Positions 1 through 7,717 of a stretch of DNA of 14,810 nt are shown in pieces. Below the pieces are notes generated by a model. It made no database searches and had not been told where the DNA came from. It saw only the letters and a program-made list of their open reading frames with translations. The position numbers and the translations under genes were made by a program. The DNA is from QYOJ01 sp043806735 (GTDB lineage: Bacteria > Bacteroidota > Bacteroidia > Bacteroidales > FEN-979): assembly GCA_043806735.1 (NCBI GenBank), contig JAZDGR010000067.1, positions 1 to 14,810 of the forward strand. The letters run 5' to 3'. Each line of letters opens with the position of its first letter. The stretch's first letter is position 1.

Positions 1-1678
1 GCGCCCGGAGCGCTTCCGGATCATCCGGAATGAGCGTCTGGAACCCGCAGGCCCGGTCATAACAAGCCAGGGCGCTGTCGGTGTCGTCGAGCCGCAACCT
101 CGAGGCAACAAGTTCTGCCTGCTCCGTAAACAACCCCCTCAGGGCCTGATTCCGTTTCGAATGAAGATAGTCGCTCACGTATGAGACCATATCGGGAGGA
201 TAGCTGAGCTCAAAGAGCTGATAGCATTCGAGGGCTTCCAGATATTGATTCCCCGACAGCAGGTAATCGCACCCGGAAAGCGTTCGGTTGAAGAGTTTTC
301 TGAAAATCCGCTGAAGCAGAGTATCGGAAGGCAGAAGGCCGGTATAATTCTGTTTATACTCGCCTGCCTTTGTAATGTAATTCTCCGCTAGTTGGAATTT
401 CTGCAGATCGATGCAACTTTCGGCAATCCCGAGATAAGAGGCATAAACACCTCTGACTGCAAGGGAGACCAGGGAATCGGCGCCTGGGGCATTCACGAGA
501 TACGGGGTATGGCTTCTGAAGGAATCGGCGTTTTTCAGAAGTTTCAACGCTTCGGTAAAACTGCTCCGGTTGATCAGGTCGGATGTTTTCTGCAGGTAAG
601 CGTCCCATATTGTACGAGAGACCAGGACTGCAGCAGAATCCGTGGTCAGGTCGGGAAACATCTTTTGAACCAAAGTCAAAAAGATTGTCCGGTCATCCTC
701 AAACGCGGGGACCTCGAAATAGCGGGTAAGATACTCTTCATAGATGCTGCCCCGGATGCCGTTAAGCAACAGTGAATGGAAGATGTACTTCAGCAGATGC
801 CGGATGTACTGGTCAGCTAACACATCCAGATTCCCATCCCAGTTCACCGACGCTTGACCCGGAAGCTGCTGTTCAAAGGTCATCGAAGCGCTTCGCGAGA
901 ACCTGAACAGGGCCGAAAAATTCTTTTGATAGTCCTGAGGGTCATATCCAGGTAATTCTAACCTGCCGGAAAAGTTCTTCTCCTCCAGCATCTTCACGAG
1001 TTTATCAACCTCCATCAATAAGATGTAGTCCCCAGGAACCGATTTGGGATCGTACCCTTCCACTTGACTGAGGAGTGTATCCGCAAGGGCGGAAGCGGCG
1101 TAATAATCATTGATCAGACAGAGTTTTTCGGTGAACCGGCTCAGCTCCTCCCCGCTGTAGGAGAAGGTAAAATCGCTCAGGGTCACTGCCAGTTTTTCAG
1201 GTTCCACCATCGGAATATCAACACTCGTATATCCGACTACCAGTTGAGCCATATCCAGGTTCAGCAACCGGTACTGGCGCAGAATCACGCTATCGGGCAC
1301 ACTTACCAGGTTCAGGTTGCACGACATCCGGTCGGGGACCAGCACATCCCCGATTGAAAAACCCCTGTATCGCTCCGACCCTGCAACGGATACCTCCTGT
1401 ATCCGGAGAATGACCACCGGGTTTTTCTCCGGAAAATGATGGATTTCCAGTTCTTCGCTGAAATTTACCCTGATCTGTAATTTTTTCGGGTTGACATCCC
1501 GGGATGCGGCCAGCTGAAGCAGTATTGCATTGATGTTGGCAGAGATGGATTGATTCTGTGGTTGAAATGAGATGGACAAGGTACGGTCAGTCCGTGTAAC
1601 AGTAACTGTGTCGCCGGCCGGCCAGGCGGTAAGGGAGAGAATAACCAGAATACATACCATCAAAGTACGATGGATCAT
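1..1678 (-). CDS. Exported protein of unknown function, 3' end outside the window
   Basis: Reading the minus strand from the ATG at 1678, the frame stays open for 559 codons to the left edge, so the C-terminus is missing. Residues 1-21 form a signal peptide (MIHR, then a hydrophobic core around VCILVILSL, probable cleavage after AWPA), so the protein is exported to the periplasm or beyond. Residues about 23-175 look beta-rich, with alternating hydrophobic residues. From about residue 177 onward the sequence is helical, with aromatic and leucine spacing suggestive of TPR-like helix pairs (for example around NQYLEALECYQLFELSYPP). I recognise no catalytic motif and no family. A TAnnTTTG box 27 bp upstream supports the start; a second ATG at codon 7 is possible. 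It is divergent from the efflux operon, with 122 bp between the starts. Confidence is high that it is a gene, low on any function. Confidence 0.85.
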   Translation of the reverse strand, partial: MIHRTLMVCILVILSLTAWPAGDTVTVTRTDRTLSISFQPQNQSISANINAILLQLAASRDVNPKKLQIRVNFSEELEIHHFPEKNPVVILRIQEVSVAGSERYRGFSIGDVLVPDRMSCNLNLVSVPDSVILRQYRLLNLDMAQLVVGYTSVDIPMVEPEKLAVTLSDFTFSYSGEELSRFTEKLCLINDYYAASALADTLLSQVEGYDPKSVPGDYILLMEVDKLVKMLEEKNFSGRLELPGYDPQDYQKNFSALFRFSRSASMTFEQQLPGQASVNWDGNLDVLADQYIRHLLKYIFHSLLLNGIRGSIYEEYLTRYFEVPAFEDDRTIFLTLVQKMFPDLTTDSAAVLVSRTIWDAYLQKTSDLINRSSFTEALKLLKNADSFRSHTPYLVNAPGADSLVSLAVRGVYASYLGIAESCIDLQKFQLAENYITKAGEYKQNYTGLLPSDTLLQRIFRKLFNRTLSGCDYLLSGNQYLEALECYQLFELSYPPDMVSYVSDYLHSKRNQALRGLFTEQAELVASRLRLDDTDSALACYDRACGFQTLIPDDPEALRA

Positions 1679-1704
1679 GACAGATAATACTAGTTGAACT
1701 TCGG

Positions 1705-1712
1705 CAAAAATA
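1705..1712 (-). promoter_or_regulatory. Putative Bacteroidota -7 box (TATTTTTG) for the 1-1678 gene
   Basis: TATTTTTG on the minus strand matches TAnnTTTG, the -7 element known in Bacteroides. It ends 26 bp before the ATG at 1678. No good TTTG/TTG -33 element sits at the usual 19-21 bp spacing (the sequence there is AGTT), so this is a half-match only. Confidence 0.4.
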
Positions 1713-1745
1713 AGGATTCTGACAATTTGGAAACTATTTTTTACG

Positions 1746-1753
1746 TAATTTTG
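1746..1753 (+). promoter_or_regulatory. Putative Bacteroidota -7 box (TAATTTTG) for the efflux operon
   Basis: TAATTTTG fits TAnnTTTG exactly and lies 47 bp upstream of the adaptor ATG at 1801. A TTTG at 1726-1729 is a candidate -33 element, but the 16-bp spacer is shorter than the 19-21 bp seen at the other promoters here. It lies back to back with the minus-strand box at 1705-1712, so the 122-bp intergenic region appears to be a divergent promoter region. I saw no convincing operator palindrome in it. Confidence 0.4.
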
Positions 1754-1800
1754 AAAAGCAGGACACGTTCACAAAATCAGCAAATTCCAAACAAATCTTT

Positions 1801-2979
1801 ATGAAGAAAATAGCTCCATTCCTGATCCTGAGTCTGTTTACAGGATTTATAATGACAATCACCGAAGGGTGCAAATCGGGCAAGGAAGAACCAAAACATC
1901 CTCCCGCATTTCATGTGTTGGAACTCAAAGGGACTAAAATACCCGTGTTTATTCAGATGGTCGGCCAGGCTGAAGGCATCCCCACCGTTGAAATCCGTGC
2001 CCGCGTGGAGGGTTATCTGGAGAACTGGACATTCAAAGAGGGGTCCATTGTCCGTAAAGGCCAGGTGTTGTTCACCATTGAAAAGGATCAGTACAACAAC
2101 AATGTGGATTATGCGGTAGCGAATGTGCAAAATAAGGAGGCAACCTGGGAATATACCAAATTAAACGTCACCCGCCTGAAACCCTTAGTGGCCACCAATG
2201 CCATTAGCCAGAACGACTACGATGTAGCTGTCACCCAGGAAAAGCAGGCAAAAGCGGCATTGGAGAGCGCTCAGGCTGATCTCGCACAGGCCAGGTTGAA
2301 CCTGTCCTATACCACCATGACCTCTCCGATCACCGGATATATCGGAGCGGTGGAAGTCCGTCCCGGAAACCTGGTAGGTCGTGGGGAGAGTACCCTGCTG
2401 GCTACCGTTTCGGCTGTAGATCCGATCTATGTCAATTTTCAAATGAATGAGACGGATTTTCTGCAGATCATGCGCTGGGTTATTGCCCATAAACAAGGAG
2501 CTTCGGTTAGTGAATCCCTGAAAGAAAATTCTGCCTTGCCGGTCTATCTTACCTTATCTGATAATAAAGATTACAGTCAACCCGGAAGGATTGACTTTAT
2601 CGGACGAAACATTGACCCCTCTACGGGAACCATTGCCCTCAGGGCTGTCTTCTTTAATAAAGACGGACTGATCAAACCGGGCTCCTTTTCTAATGTCACT
2701 CTGATCCTTGGAGAACGCGAAAACGGAATCGTTATTCCACAAAGCACCCTGCAACAGATCCAGGATAAATATTTCGTATTCCTGGTCGACAGCCTGAATA
2801 AGGTCACCAGAGTTCCGGTAGATCTGGGACAACATATTGGAAATATCGTGGTGGTTATTAACGGACTGAAGCCCGGCGACCGGATTTTGCTTGAAGGATT
2901 CCAGAAAATCAAGGAAGGTATGCCTATTACACCCCGTCTCGTCCCCGATACCCTTACACTCCCAAAACTCCCCACATGA
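1801..2979 (+). CDS. RND efflux pump periplasmic adaptor (AcrA/MexA-type membrane fusion lipoprotein)
   Basis: This 392-residue protein links an inner-membrane RND pump to an outer-membrane channel. Residues 1-23 are a signal peptide ending in TEG before Cys24, a plausible lipidation site with a non-canonical lipobox. The biotinyl-lipoyl-like half-motif is around residues 60-90 (GYLENWTFKEGSIVRKGQVL). A helical hairpin follows at about 100-165. It carries the channel-docking RLS motif, with Arg125, Leu129 and Ser136 at the same spacing as AcrA R128/L132/S139. The second lipoyl half (TSPITGYIGAVEVRPGNLV) and the beta-barrel and membrane-proximal domains complete the family order, and the length is normal. 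It is the first gene of the operon, 98 bp before the pump gene. The adaptor role is firm; the substrate cannot be read from sequence. Confidence 0.96.
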   Translation: MKKIAPFLILSLFTGFIMTITEGCKSGKEEPKHPPAFHVLELKGTKIPVFIQMVGQAEGIPTVEIRARVEGYLENWTFKEGSIVRKGQVLFTIEKDQYNNNVDYAVANVQNKEATWEYTKLNVTRLKPLVATNAISQNDYDVAVTQEKQAKAALESAQADLAQARLNLSYTTMTSPITGYIGAVEVRPGNLVGRGESTLLATVSAVDPIYVNFQMNETDFLQIMRWVIAHKQGASVSESLKENSALPVYLTLSDNKDYSQPGRIDFIGRNIDPSTGTIALRAVFFNKDGLIKPGSFSNVTLILGERENGIVIPQSTLQQIQDKYFVFLVDSLNKVTRVPVDLGQHIGNIVVVINGLKPGDRILLEGFQKIKEGMPITPRLVPDTLTLPKLPT

Positions 2980-3002
2980 CCCAAGTTAACCAAATCAACC
3001 CT

Positions 3003-3044
3003 CTATTCACTATTCAGGGTTCACTGTTCACTATTCACTTATCA
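3003..3044 (+). repeat. Heptanucleotide tandem repeat, family A (CTATTCA), 6 units
   Basis: Six consecutive 7-bp units in strict register fill the middle of the gap between the adaptor and pump genes. Three units are exactly CTATTCA (3003-3009, 3010-3016, 3031-3037). The others are GGGTTCA, CTGTTCA and CTTATCA. The same family, on the opposite strand, forms the start of the GH18 gene at 12921-12990. No promoter-like TAnnTTTG is present in this gap, so transcription of the pump gene presumably reads through the repeat. Confidence 0.85.
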
Positions 3045-3077
3045 AATAACCTTCATCCCTAATCCCTGCTAAAGCCT

Positions 3078-6000
3078 ATGCTACAAACATTTATCCAACG
3101 ACCGGTCCTATCCTTCGTGATCGCTATCGTCATTTCGTTGCTGGGCATCCTGAGCGTCATGACATTGCCCATTTCCCAATATCCCGATGTCGTGCCTCCT
3201 ACCGTTCAGGTCACCGCCAACTACCCAGGGGCCAATGCTGAAACCGTCCTTAAAACCGTTTCTATTCCGCTGGAAGAGCAGATCAACGGGGTGGATAACA
3301 TGATGTACATGACCTCTCAATGTGCCAATGACGGATCATGCAAGATCACGGTATATTTTAATGTCGGGACGGATCCTGACATGGCTACGGTGAACACGCA
3401 GAACCGGGCGCAGCGTGCGTTCAACGTATTACCGCAGGAGGTCGTCCAGAGTGGTGTGATCGTCCAGAAAAAATCACCGAACATCCTGATCCTTTTTGCG
3501 CTTACCTCGGAAGATACAGCTTACGATTACAAGTTCCTTAGCAACTACGCCAATATAAATATCGTTAATGTGCTGAAACGTATTGATGGGGTGGGTGATG
3601 TGAGCCTGATGGGTGGCGACGATTACTCGATGCGCATCTGGCTCAATCCGGAAAAAATGGCAGGCCTCGGGATATCCATCGATGATGTGACCGCTTCTAT
3701 TGAGGATCAGAACATCGAAGCTGCGGCTGGCCAGATCGGCAAAAATCCGGCCATGAAAGGACAGGAGTTAACCTACACCATCAGGGCAGAAGGACGCTTG
3801 CAATCGATCGAAGAATTCGAGAACATCATCGTGAAGTCGAACCCCGACGGCTCGCTAATCAGGATGAGGGATGTCAGCCGTATTGAGCTGGGGCTTAAGA
3901 CCTACGATATCACCTCGAGGTTCAATAAAAAACCTTCCCCATTTATTGCCGTTTACCAATCACCCGGTTCCAATGCCATGCAGGTGCGGAAAGATACCGA
4001 AGCTATGATGGAGGAGCTCTCTCATCAGTTTCCCCCGGGGCTGAAATACGATGTCGCTATTGACACGGTGGAGTTTGTGGATGCTTCCATCGAAGAGGTA
4101 CTTAAAACCCTGATCGCAGCCTTCGTCCTCGTCTTCATCGTGGTGTTCGTCTTTCTCCAGGATTGGCGCGCTACGCTGATTCCGGCGATCACCGTACCGG
4201 TCTCCCTGGTTGGAGCCCTGGCCGTTTTTCAGATTTTCGGCTTCTCCATCAACCTGCTGACCCTTTTTGCACTTGTGCTGGCGATCGGTATCGTCGTGGA
4301 CGATGCCATCGTAGTGCTGGAAGCGGTGCAGGAAAAGATCGACGAACATGGGATGAGTCCGCTGGAAGCTACCAAACAGACCATGAAGGAAATTACCGGC
4401 GCCATCTTCACCATCACCCTCGTGCTGGCTTCGGTCTTCCTTCCTGTTTCCTTCCTTGGTGGCACCACCGGGCAGATGTATAAACAGTTTGCGCTGACCC
4501 TGACCTCTTCCATCCTGATCTCCGCGTTGCTGGCTGTCACCCTGAGTCCTGCCATGTGTGTCATCTTGCTGAAACCCAAACAGCAACGAAAAGGACTAGT
4601 TGGAAGGTTCTTTACGGCATTTGACAGGGGATTCTCCAAAACGACTGATAAATACATCCGGATTGTCAATAATTTCCTGCATCATATAAGTCGTCCGGTA
4701 TTGTTTCTGGTTGTGATTGTGGGTTTGATGATCGTGGTCATGAAATTTTTACCTACCGGGTTTATTCCGGAGGAAGATCAGGGGTACTTCTTTATCAATA
4801 TTTCGACCCCCAGAGGATATTCCTTCGAAATGACCGATAAGGTGGTCAAACAGGTCGAAGATATCCTGGCGGAGACACCCGGTATTGGGTCTTACTCAGG
4901 CATACCCGGATACAGTATCCTCGACGCCTCTGTGAGCTCCACCAACGGGATGTTTTTCATCAAGCTGAAGCCCTGGAAAGAACGAAGTAAAGACTCCCTG
5001 CATGCCCAGAGCATCATCACCCACTTGCAACAGAAGCTGAACCGGATTCCCAACGGAATCTGCATGGCTTTCAATGCGCCGGCTATCAATGGGTTGGGAA
5101 CAACCGGGGGGCTGGAACTGCAGTTGGAAGACAAAACCGGAGCCGGCTTCGGCAAGCTGTCGGAGGTCACATCAGGTTTCGTGAATGAAGCATCGAAAAA
5201 TAAAGCGCTGGTAAACGTCTTTACCAGTTTCCGGGTCAATACCCCGCAGTACTTCCTTACCGTTAACAAGGAAAAAGCCAAGACGATGGGTATCCCGATC
5301 AGTCAGATATACAAGTCCCTGCAAGCGTTATTCGGCAGTTATTATGTGAATGATTTCAATCAGTTCGGAAAGTCATACCGCGTCATCATCCAGGCAGATG
5401 CCATCTACCGGGCTAATCCGGAAGATATCGGAAAGGTTTATGTCCGGTCTAATTTCGGTACTATGGTCCCCTTGGGGACATTAGTGAGTCTTGACCCGGT
5501 CCAGGGCCCTGATGTGGTTCGTCGGTTTAACCTGTACGGTTCGGCCAACCTGACCATCTCCACGGCGCCCGGTTTCTCCTCGGGTCAGGGTATCGCAGCG
5601 GTTGCCGATGTGGCTTCCAAAGCACTCCCTTTCGGATTTGGTTACGAATATTCCGGTCTGACACGCCAGGAGCTGATTGCCGGCGGACAAGCTCCATTTA
5701 TCTTCGCCCTCTGTTTTGTGTTTGTTTACCTGCTCCTCGCAGCCAAATACGAAAGCTGGTTATTACCGCTTCCTATCCTTCTGGCATTACCTTTCGGGAT
5801 CTTCGGTGCCTTTGGCCTTCAGTGGGCCCGCGGACTGCAGAATAACATCTATGCTCAGATCGGTCTGATCATGCTGATCGGCCTGGTCGCCAAGAATGCA
5901 ATCCTGATCGTGGAATTTGCCCGGCAAAAGCACGAAGAGGGGATGGATATCATCCAAGCCGCCATCGCCGGCGCCCGGCTCCGGTTCAGACCCATCCTCA

Positions 6001-6197
6001 TGACTTCGTTCGCCTTTATCCTTGGGGTGGTCCCGCTGGTACTGGCGGGCGGCGCCGGCGCGGCCAGCCGCCACGCGTTAGGGACTTCCGTGTTCGGCGG
6101 AATGCTGATGGCGACGGTTTGTGGAGTAATGGTGGTTCCGGCACTCTATGTGGCGTTCCAGAAGCTTGAAAACTGGATAAAAGGACGAAGGACGTGA
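3078..6197 (+). CDS. RND multidrug efflux pump, inner-membrane permease (AcrB/MexB, HAE1-type)
   Basis: This 1039-residue inner-membrane proton/drug antiporter drives export through the tripartite complex. The order is family-typical: TM1 (about 10-30), a large periplasmic porter/docking loop, TM2-TM6, the second large loop, and TM8-TM12. The TM4 proton-relay pair is Asp408-Asp409 in GIVVDDAIVV. TM10 Lys939 (LVAKNAILIVEFA) and TM11 Arg971 (RFRPILMTS) correspond to AcrB D407/D408, K940 and R971, so the pump should be active. The N-terminus (MLQTFIQRPVLSFVIA) is typical, and no alternative start is needed. The length matches AcrB (1049). The last five residues, KGRRT, and the stop codon overlap the start of a heptanucleotide array. 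The HAE1 drug-efflux class is favoured over metal-efflux CzcA; the actual substrates are unknown. Confidence 0.97.
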   Translation: MLQTFIQRPVLSFVIAIVISLLGILSVMTLPISQYPDVVPPTVQVTANYPGANAETVLKTVSIPLEEQINGVDNMMYMTSQCANDGSCKITVYFNVGTDPDMATVNTQNRAQRAFNVLPQEVVQSGVIVQKKSPNILILFALTSEDTAYDYKFLSNYANINIVNVLKRIDGVGDVSLMGGDDYSMRIWLNPEKMAGLGISIDDVTASIEDQNIEAAAGQIGKNPAMKGQELTYTIRAEGRLQSIEEFENIIVKSNPDGSLIRMRDVSRIELGLKTYDITSRFNKKPSPFIAVYQSPGSNAMQVRKDTEAMMEELSHQFPPGLKYDVAIDTVEFVDASIEEVLKTLIAAFVLVFIVVFVFLQDWRATLIPAITVPVSLVGALAVFQIFGFSINLLTLFALVLAIGIVVDDAIVVLEAVQEKIDEHGMSPLEATKQTMKEITGAIFTITLVLASVFLPVSFLGGTTGQMYKQFALTLTSSILISALLAVTLSPAMCVILLKPKQQRKGLVGRFFTAFDRGFSKTTDKYIRIVNNFLHHISRPVLFLVVIVGLMIVVMKFLPTGFIPEEDQGYFFINISTPRGYSFEMTDKVVKQVEDILAETPGIGSYSGIPGYSILDASVSSTNGMFFIKLKPWKERSKDSLHAQSIITHLQQKLNRIPNGICMAFNAPAINGLGTTGGLELQLEDKTGAGFGKLSEVTSGFVNEASKNKALVNVFTSFRVNTPQYFLTVNKEKAKTMGIPISQIYKSLQALFGSYYVNDFNQFGKSYRVIIQADAIYRANPEDIGKVYVRSNFGTMVPLGTLVSLDPVQGPDVVRRFNLYGSANLTISTAPGFSSGQGIAAVADVASKALPFGFGYEYSGLTRQELIAGGQAPFIFALCFVFVYLLLAAKYESWLLPLPILLALPFGIFGAFGLQWARGLQNNIYAQIGLIMLIGLVAKNAILIVEFARQKHEEGMDIIQAAIAGARLRFRPILMTSFAFILGVVPLVLAGGAGAASRHALGTSVFGGMLMATVCGVMVVPALYVAFQKLENWIKGRRT

Positions 6198-6245
6198 GAC
6201 GTAGTCTTCCTGACTTCATGACTAATGACTAATGACCAATATTGA
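6181..6245 (+). repeat. Heptanucleotide arrays: AGGACGA family running into the pump stop codon, then ATGACTA family
   Basis: Two short 7-bp-period tracts lie next to each other between the pump and channel genes. The first is AAGGACG, AAGGACG, TGAGACG (6181-6201); it encodes the last residues of the pump and contains its TGA stop at 6195-6197. The second runs TGACTTC, ATGACTA, ATGACTA, ATGACCA, ATATTGA (6211-6245) and ends four bases before the channel ATG at 6250. No promoter element is seen, so this gap is transcribed as part of the operon. Confidence 0.8.
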
Positions 6246-6249
6246 GTAA

Positions 6250-7617
6250 ATGAAAATAAAACACATTTTTCTGTTCATTTTGCTGATAGTTGTTTCCGGA
6301 TTTGAAGCCTGCAAGATCGGGCCAAACTATAAAAGGCCGGTATATGACACCGGAAAGCAATACAGGTTCTCGGCTTCCACCGACTCCACTTCGTTCGCCG
6401 ACAGCTCATGGACCTATGTTTTTCGCGATACCGTACTGCAAAAGTTAATCGGGCAAGGACTTGAGAACAATTTCGACCTCCTAATGGCCTATGAGCGGGT
6501 CAACCAGGCACGTGCCGCTTTCAAATCGACCCGGGCCGATATCTGGCCGTCATTTGGTATAAGCGGGGATGCCCTCTATCAAAACCAGCAACTGCCTACC
6601 GGAGGGATGGTTGATTATCGCGATTTTTATGGGACGGCAAACCTCTCCTGGGAAATCGATATCTGGGGAAAACTGAGAAGGGCCAAAGAGGCTGCCCGGG
6701 CTCAGTTGTTTGCCCAGGAAGCGTACCGTCAATCGGTCTATATTTCGCTGATTGCCGGGATTGCATCCGGGTATTTCACCCTGCTTGAACTCCAGGATGA
6801 ATATCAGATCACTCTGTATAACGTAAAGATCCGTGAAGAAGCGCTGGCGCTGGTACAGGCAAAACTGATCGCAGGAACGGTGTCCGGACTGGTCGTTGCC
6901 CAGGCGAAGGCGGAACTGGCCGACCTGAAAACACGGATTCCAGCCCTGGAGAATTCTATTGGTTCCCAGGAAAATGCCCTGCGCCTCCTGATCGGAGATC
7001 TGCCCGGGTCGGTGACCCTGGGAGATTCCATCATCCGGCAGATCAACCCGGCCATAATTCCGTCCACTGGGATCCCTTCTGCTTTGATCACACGTCGACC
7101 TGATATCCTCAGTGTAGAGCAGGAACTGGTCGCTGCAAATGCCCAAATTGGCGTGGCGAGGGGGTATATGCTCCCTGCCATCAGCATCAATGCCAACATC
7201 GGATATTCTTATCTGGGAGCCGGGTTCATTGGTTCGGCCGTAGGTTCGCTTGTAGCGCCGGTATTCCACTTCGGAAAACTGAGATCGAACCTGAGAAAGG
7301 CGCAGTCCTATCAAGAAGAGCTGCTGATCAACTATCAGAAAACCATCTATACGGCGATCGGGGAGGTTTCCAACGGCATCCTGGCTGTCGAAAAACAGGC
7401 ACAGGTCATTACCGATAATCAAAACCTGGTAGCTGCCGCTCAAACTGTCTTCGATCTTTCCAACCAGCTCTTCAACGCAGGTTACGCAAGCTACCTCGAC
7501 GTGATCAATGCCCAACGAACCCTGTACGAAGCTCAGATCCAGCTTTCCTATTCACAGATGCTGGAACTCCAGGCTGTCACCAACCTTTACCTGGCGTTGG
7601 GAGGGGGATGGAGGTAG
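6250..7617 (+). CDS. Outer-membrane efflux channel lipoprotein (TolC/OprM/NodT family)
   Basis: This 455-residue protein is the outer-membrane duct of the pump. Residues 1-20 are a signal peptide ending FEA before Cys21. The following KIGPNYKRP is the signature N-terminus of the NodT/OprM lipoprotein branch. Two outer-membrane-factor repeats follow, each with long alanine- and glutamine-rich helices (VNQARAAFKSTRADIWPSF near residue 80; ELVAANAQIGVARGYMLPAI near 300) and beta segments (SWEIDIWGKLRRAKEAARAQ). The C-terminus ALGGGW is typical of the family. It is the third gene of the operon, 52 bp after the pump. The stop codon falls in a heptanucleotide repeat tract. The channel assignment is very secure. 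Confidence 0.96.
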   Translation: MKIKHIFLFILLIVVSGFEACKIGPNYKRPVYDTGKQYRFSASTDSTSFADSSWTYVFRDTVLQKLIGQGLENNFDLLMAYERVNQARAAFKSTRADIWPSFGISGDALYQNQQLPTGGMVDYRDFYGTANLSWEIDIWGKLRRAKEAARAQLFAQEAYRQSVYISLIAGIASGYFTLLELQDEYQITLYNVKIREEALALVQAKLIAGTVSGLVVAQAKAELADLKTRIPALENSIGSQENALRLLIGDLPGSVTLGDSIIRQINPAIIPSTGIPSALITRRPDILSVEQELVAANAQIGVARGYMLPAISINANIGYSYLGAGFIGSAVGSLVAPVFHFGKLRSNLRKAQSYQEELLINYQKTIYTAIGEVSNGILAVEKQAQVITDNQNLVAAAQTVFDLSNQLFNAGYASYLDVINAQRTLYEAQIQLSYSQMLELQAVTNLYLALGGGWR

Positions 7618-7652
7618 GAGGGATGAAGGACGAAGGACGAAGGACGAGGGAA
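7611..7652 (+). repeat. Heptanucleotide array, AGGACGA family, at the end of the efflux operon
   Basis: Six 7-bp units in register: GAGGTAG (which contains the channel TAG stop), GAGGGAT, three exact GAAGGAC units (7625-7645) and GAGGGAA. Rotated, the core is AGGACGA, the same family as 6181-6194. It ends about 17 bp before the next gene's candidate -33 element. A 6-bp stem (GGAAAG/CTTTCC, 7649-7663) follows but has no T-tract. Confidence 0.85.
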
Positions 7653-7668
7653 AGATCCTTTCCATCCG

Positions 7669-7699
7669 TTTCTGATTTCACGGAAATGTCGTACATTTG
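7669..7699 (+). promoter_or_regulatory. Putative Bacteroidota promoter (TTTC-N19-TACATTTG) for the TPR gene
   Basis: TACATTTG at 7692-7699 fits TAnnTTTG. A three-of-four match to the -33 TTTG (TTTC, 7669-7672) sits 19 bp upstream, the usual spacing. The box overlaps an in-frame TTG at 7697, which therefore cannot be the translation start if this promoter is used; the ATG at 7718 is preferred. It implies that the TPR gene is transcribed separately from the efflux operon, with a short leader. Confidence 0.5.
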
Positions 7700-7717
7700 A
7701 TTTGCAATCGAGTAGCC

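Noticed and set aside
392..775. 127-codon plus-strand open frame near the left end
   Set aside because: The minus strand has an uninterrupted 559-codon frame with a signal peptide and promoter across this region; the plus-strand frame has no recognisable features.
3003..3044. Heptanucleotide arrays considered as CRISPR-like repeats or iterons
   Set aside because: Units are 7 bp, contiguous and degenerate with no spacers, and there is no replication or Cas gene nearby.
3960..4586. 208-codon open frame antisense to the pump gene
   Set aside because: The translation is dominated by Asp, Gln, Gly and His, the mirror of hydrophobic membrane codons; a shadow of the pump.
6550..7515. 321-codon open frame antisense to the outer-membrane channel gene
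   Set aside because: It lies entirely within a firmly identified gene, shows no domain or signal, and is explained by codon bias of the sense strand.
7649..7663. Small hairpin GGAAAG-ATC-CTTTCC considered as a terminator of the efflux operon
   Set aside because: The stem is only 6 bp and A/T-rich in half, with no T-tract after it; too weak to annotate.
7697..7717. TTG start seven codons upstream of the TPR protein
   Set aside because: It falls inside the TACATTTG promoter box, and the ATG at 7718 gives a sensible start.
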